NCBI GenBank assembly: GCA_946631805.1
Contig: CAMPAJ010000120.1
Location: 1 to 5,716 of the forward strand
Origin: an uncultured Eggerthellaceae bacterium
Lineage (GTDB): Bacteria; Actinomycetota; Coriobacteriia; Coriobacteriales; Eggerthellaceae
DNA: 5,716 nucleotides
Reading direction: 5' to 3'
The translations under genes were made by a program, and so were the position numbers. The notes under the pieces are model-generated. The model ran no database searches, had not been told where the DNA came from, and saw only the letters and a list, made by a program, of their open reading frames with translations. Shown here one piece after another: positions 1 to 4,761 of the stretch (the stretch's first letter is position 1; every line of letters begins with the position of its first letter).

Positions 1-186
1 GTTACGCGAGTCGGCCCCGATGACCTCCCGATGGAACATCGGGTCGATGTAGTCGGGCCCGCACTTGCATGCCTGCAGCTTCAAGCCGCGATTCGCAAGC
101 GCCTGCAGGAGCCCGCACGTAAACGTCGTCTTCCCTCCTCCGCTCGCCGGTGCACATATAAGAAGTCGTGGTGCAGTTTGTTGCAT
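1..186 (-). CDS. cbiA: Cobyrinate a,c-diamide synthase CbiA, N-terminal part (cut by left window edge)
   Basis: Only the first 62 codons are inside the window; the frame is open to base 1. CbiA/CobB uses ATP and glutamine to amidate the a and c carboxylates of (cobalt-)cobyrinic acid in the cytoplasm. The visible part is the N-terminal nucleotide-binding (DethB-like P-loop) domain. It shows APASGGGKTT at residues 12-21, a Walker A-type loop, and KCGPDYIDPMFH at residues 41-52, close to the family motif K-x-GPDYIDPxFH. The ATG at 184-186 is preceded by an AAAGGA-type ribosome binding site. The gene lies 51 bp downstream of the cbiJ-cbiE fusion on the same strand and fits as the next operon member. 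The C-terminal glutamine amidotransferase domain is outside the window. The related HgcB/CfbB or CobQ families were considered, but the short N-terminus running directly into the P-loop and the GPDYIDP motif favour CbiA. Confidence 0.93.
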   Translation of the reverse strand, partial: MQQTAPRLLICAPASGGGKTTFTCGLLQALANRGLKLQACKCGPDYIDPMFHREVIGADSRN

Positions 187-237
187 ATCTTTCCTTTCGG
201 GCGCAGGCCGACGCAAGGCGCAGCGCCGTTCGACGCG

Positions 238-1776
238 CTACGCTTCCAGCTTTCCGGGCTCGCGCTTGGGCACATTAGGATTCTCGACGAGCATGACGGC
301 GAGGTCCAGGAAATCCTGTTGCGCCAACTCCGAAGCGGCCCCGTGCACAATACGCTCGTCATCGTACGAAAGCCGCTCGCCAACGTGAACGTTCACGTCG
401 CCCAGCCCAGCTGCATCGAGCATTTCGCACACATCGCGTGCCTTCGTCTTGCCCCCCGTGAGCATGAACGTCTTGGCATGGGCGCGCACTTCGGCAACGG
501 GATCGCATTCGCGGCCGTGCGCCGATACTAGATGCACATCTTGCCAGGGCGTGAGCAGGCGGGCGCACAGGCACACGACCGACGAGATGCCGGGGACGGC
601 GCGTACCGCAAGTCCCTCGATGCCGGCCAATTTTGCGGAAAGCGCAGTTGCCCCGCTGTAGAAGCCCACGTCGCCCGAGAACAGCACGCTTGCAAAACGC
701 GCATCGGAATCGCGTAGAGCCTGGACGATGTCGTCGCTCTTGATGAGCGCGCGCTTTTCCGCGGGGTGGTCGGCGTAGGGCTCGAGCATGCGAGCGGCCC
801 CGATGAGCAGCTCGCTGCGCTCGATGGCCTTCACGGCCTCGACCGTAAGCGTATCGGGATCTCCTAAGCCTATGCCCACCAGGTACACGGTGCGAAGGTC
901 GCTATCGGAGGCGTTTGCCGCAACGACGACGGACTCGCCGGCGCCTAAGCCGGATTCGGGGCGCGCCACCGCATCGGCGCCAGCCCCGTACTCGGATCCC
1001 AAACGGTCGATTTCCACTTCGATTCCCAGCAAGTCGGCGAGCTTCGCCTGGGTTTCCGCAAACGAGAAGCCCTCGGACTCCTCGGGGCGCTTTATGACGA
1101 CGAGCTCCGCGCCGCAGGCGGCAGCTGCGTCGATCTTCTCCTGGAAGCCGCCGGTGCTGCCCGAGGCTTTGGTGACCATCGTGGAAATGTCGAACTGCTC
1201 GAGCAGCGCCCGGTTCATCGGCTCCGTGAACGGCCCTTGCATCGCTATGATGTGGCTCGCGGGTATCCCGAGCTCATGCGCACGCGAAACGGACGACTCC
1301 ACGGGAAGGATGCGCACGTACAGCCGCTCCGCATAATCGGGAATCGCTCCGACGAATGCCGGCAGGTCCTTGACCCCGGTCGTCAGCATCACGTTCCCCG
1401 TGCGTTCAGCAAGGACCGCAGCCGCTGCGGCGACATCATCGACGAGCGTGAACGCCCCGTCGGCGGAATCGTCGCGAAGCAGGCGCAGCAACGGCAACCC
1501 GTGCGCCCGCGCGAGCTCGGCGATGCTGCACGTCACATGCGTCGCATACGGATGCGTCGCGTCCACGATGCAGCAAAAATCATGCTCGGCAACGAGGCAC
1601 TCCTTCGCATCGGCGTCGAGCGGGCCGACGAGCGACGTAACGTGCTCGTGGCCGCCTACGAGCTCTCCACCGTATTCGGTCGCCGCGCATGTGACAACAT
1701 CGCACGCCCCGAGCGAATCAAGCCATTCGACGAGCAGCCGTCCTTCGACTGTTCCACCAAAAACCAGTACTTCCAC
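238..1776 (-). CDS. cbiJ-cbiE: Fused cobalt-precorrin-6A reductase (CbiJ/CobK) and cobalt-precorrin-7 C5-methyltransferase (CbiE)
   Basis: A 512-residue bifunctional corrin enzyme. Residues 1 to about 255 are CbiJ/CobK, the NAD(P)H-dependent reductase giving (cobalt-)precorrin-6B: GGTVEGR at 7-13, DATHPYA at 72-78, TTGVKDL at 132-138, MQGPFT at 179-184 and TKASGSTGGFQEK at 202-214. Residues ~256-295 form an Ala/Gly/Ser-rich linker. Residues ~296-512 are CbiE, a class III SAM-dependent tetrapyrrole methylase acting at C5: VGIGLGDPDTLT at 300-311, SGDVGFYSGA at 367-376, VPGISS at 394-399, SAHGR at 418-422 and GERLSYDDERI at 466-476. The protein ends after the CbiE fold with no CbiT (C15-methyltransferase/decarboxylase) domain, so this is not a CobL-type CbiE-CbiT fusion. 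The start is GTG at 1774-1776, supported by AAAGGG 7 nt upstream and by MEVLVFGG matching the usual family N-terminus. It follows the phosphatase gene by 34 bp and precedes cbiA by 51 bp. Confidence 0.93.
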   Translation of the reverse strand: MEVLVFGGTVEGRLLVEWLDSLGACDVVTCAATEYGGELVGGHEHVTSLVGPLDADAKECLVAEHDFCCIVDATHPYATHVTCSIAELARAHGLPLLRLLRDDSADGAFTLVDDVAAAAAVLAERTGNVMLTTGVKDLPAFVGAIPDYAERLYVRILPVESSVSRAHELGIPASHIIAMQGPFTEPMNRALLEQFDISTMVTKASGSTGGFQEKIDAAAACGAELVVIKRPEESEGFSFAETQAKLADLLGIEVEIDRLGSEYGAGADAVARPESGLGAGESVVVAANASDSDLRTVYLVGIGLGDPDTLTVEAVKAIERSELLIGAARMLEPYADHPAEKRALIKSDDIVQALRDSDARFASVLFSGDVGFYSGATALSAKLAGIEGLAVRAVPGISSVVCLCARLLTPWQDVHLVSAHGRECDPVAEVRAHAKTFMLTGGKTKARDVCEMLDAAGLGDVNVHVGERLSYDDERIVHGAASELAQQDFLDLAVMLVENPNVPKREPGKLEA

Positions 1777-1783
1777 CAGAAGA

Positions 1784-1789
1784 CCCTTT
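1784..1789 (-). promoter_or_regulatory. Ribosome binding site supporting the GTG start of cbiJ-cbiE
   Basis: AAAGGG on the minus strand, 7 nt before GTG at 1776. A nearby ATG overlaps this site but lies in another frame, so the GTG is the only start that is both in frame and well placed. Confidence 0.6.
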
Positions 1790-1810
1790 CATCACAGTGC
1801 TGCGCGACAT

Positions 1811-2581
1811 TCAGCATAGCATCGCGTGCTTGAATGCTTCCCGCTCGGCCTCGTCTACACCCAGACCATCCGTTACAAATGCGCGCATCGAACCGTAGCT
1901 TTGCTCGACAGCCTCTATTGCCGCCCCAAGATATCCCTCGTCAGCCAGGAACAGGCCGCGCACCTTGCTTGCAGCCGCCTTGTCGTGCTTCATCACGCGC
2001 ACGAGCCAGTAATACTTTCGCGCTCGAGCTTGCGCATACCCGTTTGTGAACAGGTAATCTTGCATGATTGCCTCCATCGGCACATCGAGCATCCAAAGCA
2101 GCACGAGCGAAACGACGCCCGTGCGATCCTTCCCCTCGGTGCAATGGTAGAGCACGGCCTGCCCATGCGAGGCGGCGTCCATAGCCAAGTGCACGACCGC
2201 AGCAAGGTGCTGCGCCTGAACGCCCGACACCATGCCGGCATACAGTTCGCGAATGTCAGGAAGCCGCGAGAGCAACGACGCATGGTCATCGGTGCGCTGC
2301 TCGTGAGTGATACCAACTGTCGCTTCGTCGAGGATGGGCATATGGCGGTATTCGGCACCGGGAATCTTGGCGTCGGGCTTCTCGTCGCGTTCCATATCGG
2401 TCCTCAGATCGATGATGTACCGAAGATCGAACTGCGCCTGCAGCGCCTCGGCCTCACGCGGCCCTACATCGTGCAGGTGGCCTCCACGAAGCAGTAGCTT
2501 TGAGCGCACGACGCCTTGGGGGGATTGCAAACCTCCCAAATCACGCGTGTTTCGCAAGCCCTTGAGCTTGATGTTTTGCAC
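1811..2581 (-). CDS. Tyrosine-protein phosphatase family (MptpB/LipA-like, CX5R) protein
   Basis: A 256-residue cytoplasmic-looking protein (no signal peptide or membrane segment seen) of the bacterial tyrosine/dual-specificity phosphatase family (Y_phosphatase3 type). The catalytic P-loop HCTEGKDRTG is at residues 146-155, with nucleophile Cys147 and phosphate-binding Arg153. The Lys-Asp inside the loop is typical of the MptpB/LipA group, some members of which act on phosphoinositides as well as phosphotyrosine. NTRDLGG at 11-17 and YIIDLRT at 55-61 are further family hallmarks. The substrate cannot be read from sequence. The start is placed at GTG 2579-2581, because GGAGG lies 5 nt upstream; an upstream in-frame TTG at 2600-2602 would add seven residues but would place that GGAGG inside the coding region. 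The gene sits between cobJ (129 bp upstream) and cbiJ-cbiE (34 bp downstream) on the same strand. No role in cobalamin synthesis is known to me for this family. Confidence 0.9.
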   Translation of the reverse strand: MQNIKLKGLRNTRDLGGLQSPQGVVRSKLLLRGGHLHDVGPREAEALQAQFDLRYIIDLRTDMERDEKPDAKIPGAEYRHMPILDEATVGITHEQRTDDHASLLSRLPDIRELYAGMVSGVQAQHLAAVVHLAMDAASHGQAVLYHCTEGKDRTGVVSLVLLWMLDVPMEAIMQDYLFTNGYAQARARKYYWLVRVMKHDKAAASKVRGLFLADEGYLGAAIEAVEQSYGSMRAFVTDGLGVDEAEREAFKHAMLC

Positions 2582-2710
2582 TTCGCCCTCCGTATACCGC
2601 AAAGCAAACCACGACGTTGCAAACCTCGACGGCCGAGCATCCCGAGTTCTACCCTTGGCACTCGCGCGCCGGCCACTCCCGCAACTCCTGCGTCGCCAAC
2701 CGAAAGCACG
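2582..2710. other. 129-bp gap between cobJ and the phosphatase gene
   Basis: Apart from the phosphatase ribosome site at its left end, nothing convincing was found here: no coding frame with a ribosome site, no terminator hairpin with a U-tract, and only a poor promoter-like TTGCAA with no good -10 box. It is the longest spacer in the window, so a weak internal promoter or processing site remains possible. Confidence 0.4.
2587..2591 (-). promoter_or_regulatory. Ribosome binding site that decides the phosphatase start
   Basis: GGAGG on the minus strand with a 5-nt spacer to GTG at 2581. It selects the GTG over the longer TTG reading at 2602. Confidence 0.7.
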
Positions 2711-3463
2711 CTAGTCTTCGCGCTGCAAATAGCCGCGCGGCGTGACCATACGGCCATCGATTTCCTTGGTCTGCGAGTTACCGATGAACACGCACGTGAA
2801 CATGTCGACGGGCGTATCGCGCAGCACGGCAAGCGTCATGACGTGCGCTTCTTCGCCCTCGCGACCTATGTTGCGCACCGTGCCGCAAACAGTCTGCGGG
2901 TCTTTGCCGGCTGCGAGCAGAATATCGCAGGCACGCTGCAGATAGTCGGGGCGCTTATGCGAAGAGGGATTGTACAGGCTTATGACGAAATCTGCCTGAG
3001 CAGCTGCCGTCAAGCGCTGCTCGATTTTTTCCCACGGTGTGAGCAAGTCCGAAAGCGAAATCGTGCACCAATCGTGCATGAGGGGCGCTCCGAGCACGGC
3101 AGCGCCTCCCGTCGAGGCCGATACGCCGGGGACGACTTCGATGTCCACGGGAGGATATTCCTCCGCCAGCTCATAGATGAGGCCCGCCATGCCGTACACG
3201 CCCGGGTCGCCCGAGCAGACCATGGCAACGCTACGGCCCGCTGCAGCAGCCTCGAGCGCCTTGCGGCAACGGTCGACCTCCTTGCGCATAGGCGTGGTCA
3301 AGATTTCCTTTTCGGGAAACTGATCGCGCACCAGATCGACGTAGACCGTGTACCCTGCCACGAGGTCGCACGCCTCGATTGCCGCCTGCGCGCGCAGCGT
3401 CATGTCCTCAGCCCCTCCAGGCCCGAGCCCGATGACGTACAGCCTTCCCGTTGCTTCGCTCAT
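2711..3463 (-). CDS. cobJ: Precorrin-3B / cobalt-factor III C17-methyltransferase (CobJ/CbiH)
   Basis: A 250-residue class III SAM-dependent tetrapyrrole methylase that methylates C17 and drives ring contraction of the macrocycle; in the anaerobic route it is called CbiH and gives cobalt-precorrin-4. Motifs run in family order: GLGPGG at 12-17, SGDPGVYGMAG at 84-94, VPGVSAS at 111-117, HDWCTISLSDLLTPWE at 130-145, LYNPSS at 163-168, FIGNSQT at 226-232 and MVTPRGY at 239-245 near the C-terminus. Length is normal for a single-domain CobJ, with no fused ferredoxin/nitrite-reductase-like or CbiG domain. The ATG at 3461-3463 has AAAGGA 6 nt upstream. The gene follows cbiG, whose product acts two steps later, and since CbiG is an anaerobic-route enzyme the CbiH role is the likely one. 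The intergenic region just upstream carries one copy of the palindromic repeat. Confidence 0.95.
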   Translation of the reverse strand: MSEATGRLYVIGLGPGGAEDMTLRAQAAIEACDLVAGYTVYVDLVRDQFPEKEILTTPMRKEVDRCRKALEAAAAGRSVAMVCSGDPGVYGMAGLIYELAEEYPPVDIEVVPGVSASTGGAAVLGAPLMHDWCTISLSDLLTPWEKIEQRLTAAAQADFVISLYNPSSHKRPDYLQRACDILLAAGKDPQTVCGTVRNIGREGEEAHVMTLAVLRDTPVDMFTCVFIGNSQTKEIDGRMVTPRGYLQRED

Positions 3464-3493
3464 GTTATTTCCTTTCTTGCATCCTTCGTCTCA

Positions 3494-3527
3494 GATGTGT
3501 ATTTGGGGTCAGACCCAAAATACACAT
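3494..3527 (+). repeat. Imperfect palindromic repeat, left copy
   Basis: The arms at 3495-3510 and 3512-3527 flank a single central A at 3511. They pair over 16 bp with one mismatch (G3505 against A3517). It differs from the minus-strand reading of the right copy by one base (A instead of C at 3517). It lies in the cbiG-cobJ intergenic region, ending 31 bp upstream of the cobJ start, and leaves that gene's ribosome binding site free. There is no following U-tract on either strand, so a rho-independent terminator is unlikely. Confidence 0.85.
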
Positions 3528-3559
3528 TACGCATTGCGGGGAATCATCCCCTTAGCATG

Positions 3560-4738
3560 TCATTGCGTTTCCTTTTCAACCGAATTACGTTCTGCCGCTG
3601 ATGTGTATTTGGGGTCTGACCCCAAATACACATCCTGAATCGATAGGGCGACGGTCGTGCCGTTGCCCGCCTGTTTTCCCAGAAGGAGCGTACCGCCCTG
3701 GGCAAGCGCCGCACGCTCGCACACGTTGTCGACGCCGACGGTGCGGCGCACGAACTCGGACGATTCAAAATCGCCGGGAACGGCGGCGAGCTCGTCGGCA
3801 GAATAGAACCGCGCGTTCCATCCGCGTTTTTGGGCGAGCTGCAAAATTGCAGGCTCGTCGCTTTTCACATCGATGGAAGCAAGCGCGCAAACAGCCAGCG
3901 TCGACACGCGCGCCGTTGCCAAAGCCGCATCGACCGCGCGCTCGAGCACGTCCGGATCGGTATCACGCCTACAGCCAACGCCAACGGTCGCGATGCGCGG
4001 CACCAGATGCAGCGTCTGCCCGAATGGCTGGCATGCATCGTCGAGCGATACCGCAAACCCTATGGCAGGGCGTCCGTCAAAAGCGGGTGTCACATCAGAT
4101 GCCGCTCCAAGGGCAACAACGCCAGCAGGCGGCTCCCAGTTTAAATCGAAATCCGAAACGAAACCCACTGTTCCGCCCTCGAGCAACGTCGCCGAGATCT
4201 TCTTCGCCACGGCTCGCTCCTTGATGGCGAACCCCCGACGAGCGGCCCACTCGTCAACTGCAAAGAGCTCGTTCACATCGGTTGCCGTCGAAACGACCGC
4301 TTGTCCGCCGCACAGCTGCGCCACCGTACGCGCTAGCTCGTTAGCGCCCCCAACGTGCCCCGACAGCAGTGGAACGGCAAAACGCCCCGCCTCGTCGACG
4401 CTTACAACGGCAGGATCAGAAAACTTGTCGCGCACATGCGGCGCGATAGCGCGCACGGCGATGCCCGTCGCCCCCACGTACACGAGCGCGCAGGCTTGCC
4501 CAAATTGCTCGGCCGTCCAAGCTCCCAAACTCTCGTATGCTCGAATACCCAGTTCATCGGCATAACGGGCAGGACCATGCACTGTCACGCGCACGGTATT
4601 CGAACCGAGCTGCTGTTCCAAACCTGACGCAAGATGCTTTGCCAGCGTGCAGCCCCTGCGCGTGAAGGCGATGAGCGCGCATGTCGCCATCCAGCTCAAG
4701 CCAGACGGCGCATCACCCGTTCGCTTGTCAGCGCTCAT
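3560..4738 (-). CDS. cbiG: Cobalt-precorrin-5A hydrolase CbiG, C-terminus extended by a palindromic repeat
   Basis: CbiG hydrolyses the lactone of cobalt-precorrin-5A, releasing acetaldehyde and giving cobalt-precorrin-5B; it marks the anaerobic cobalamin route. The 392-residue protein has an N-terminal domain with ALIAFTRRG at 21-29, a central core with VGATGIAVRAIAPHVRDKF at 88-106, VSVDEAGRF at 112-120, LLSGHVGGANELA at 124-136 and TATDVN at 151-156, and a C-terminal CobE-like domain with VGVGCRRDT at 252-260, DVKSDEPAI at 290-298 and CERAALAQGG at 340-349. The family fold would be complete around GNGTTVALS (358-366). Residues 369-380 are encoded by the palindromic repeat and 381-392 by the DNA beyond it, so the last ~24 residues look acquired. 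The ATG at 4736-4738 has AGGAG 6 nt upstream. A second Met at residue 17 matches the usual family start better but lacks a comparable ribosome site. The serpin stop is 23 bp upstream. Confidence 0.95.
   Translation of the reverse strand: MSADKRTGDAPSGLSWMATCALIAFTRRGCTLAKHLASGLEQQLGSNTVRVTVHGPARYADELGIRAYESLGAWTAEQFGQACALVYVGATGIAVRAIAPHVRDKFSDPAVVSVDEAGRFAVPLLSGHVGGANELARTVAQLCGGQAVVSTATDVNELFAVDEWAARRGFAIKERAVAKKISATLLEGGTVGFVSDFDLNWEPPAGVVALGAASDVTPAFDGRPAIGFAVSLDDACQPFGQTLHLVPRIATVGVGCRRDTDPDVLERAVDAALATARVSTLAVCALASIDVKSDEPAILQLAQKRGWNARFYSADELAAVPGDFESSEFVRRTVGVDNVCERAALAQGGTLLLGKQAGNGTTVALSIQDVYLGSDPKYTSAAERNSVEKETQ
3600..3634 (-). repeat. Perfect 35-bp palindromic repeat, right copy, inside cbiG
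   Basis: The 17-bp arms at 3600-3616 and 3618-3634 are perfect reverse complements around a single central base at 3617. On the minus strand it is read as codons for Asp369 to Ser380 of CbiG. As RNA it would fold into a very stable hairpin just before the cbiG stop codon. Confidence 0.92.
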
Positions 4739-4744
4739 GCGTTT

Positions 4745-4749
4745 CTCCT
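4745..4749 (-). promoter_or_regulatory. Ribosome binding site of cbiG
   Basis: AGGAG on the minus strand, 6 nt before ATG at 4738, inside the 23-bp gap to the serpin stop codon. It favours the upstream ATG over the in-frame Met at residue 17 (4688-4690), which has no clear site. Confidence 0.65.
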
Positions 4750-4761
4750 ACCTTTCGCGCA

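Larger units (their letters stand above)
3494..3634. mobile_element. Putative 141-bp REP-doublet (BIME/MITE-like) element between cbiG and cobJ
   Basis: Two copies of the same ~35-bp palindrome lie 106 bp apart (start to start) with about 72 bp between them. The central base (A in the left copy, T in the right copy on the plus strand) shows the copies are in inverted orientation, as in REP doublets. No target-site duplication is evident, and no transposase is encoded here, so it would be non-autonomous. Removing 3494-3634 joins CAG (Gln368 of CbiG) to TGA at 3491-3493, giving a normal-looking CbiG end and a 27-bp gap to cobJ; this supports insertion of the whole unit. REP elements of this kind are often mobilised by RAYT (Y1, IS200-like) transposases. 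That link is inference, as are the exact boundaries. Confidence 0.55.

Noticed and set aside
217..227. Small GC hairpin (ggcgc-a-gcgcc) between cbiE and cbiA
   Set aside because: Stem of only ~4-5 bp with a one-base loop and no U-tract; within chance for this base composition.
31..531. Plus-strand open frame spanning the cbiA/cbiE junction
   Set aside because: It overlaps two real minus-strand genes and their intergenic gap with no family resemblance.
2582..2602. TTG start for the phosphatase, seven codons upstream
   Set aside because: The GGAGG at 2587-2591 is placed for the GTG at 2581; the TTG has no ribosome site of its own.
2595..2640. Promoter upstream of the phosphatase gene
   Set aside because: A TTGCAA resembles a -35 box, but no acceptable -10 box lies 16-18 bp downstream.
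3495..3527. Rho-independent terminator after cbiG
   Set aside because: A strong stem is present, but no U-tract follows on either strand and cobJ starts 31 bp further on.
2516..3601. Long plus-strand open frame (361 codons) opposite cobJ
   Set aside because: It lies antisense to the strongly supported cobJ and part of the phosphatase, has no recognisable domain, and is Arg/His-rich as expected for a shadow frame in GC-rich DNA.
3494..3634. Possible minimal CRISPR array (two repeats, one spacer)
   Set aside because: The two copies are inverted rather than direct, are fully palindromic, the intervening 72 bp is too long for a typical spacer, and no cas genes are present.
4688..4690. Internal Met17 as the real CbiG start
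   Set aside because: It matches the usual family N-terminus, but no Shine-Dalgarno-like site precedes it, whereas the upstream ATG has AGGAG at good spacing. It remains a weaker alternative.
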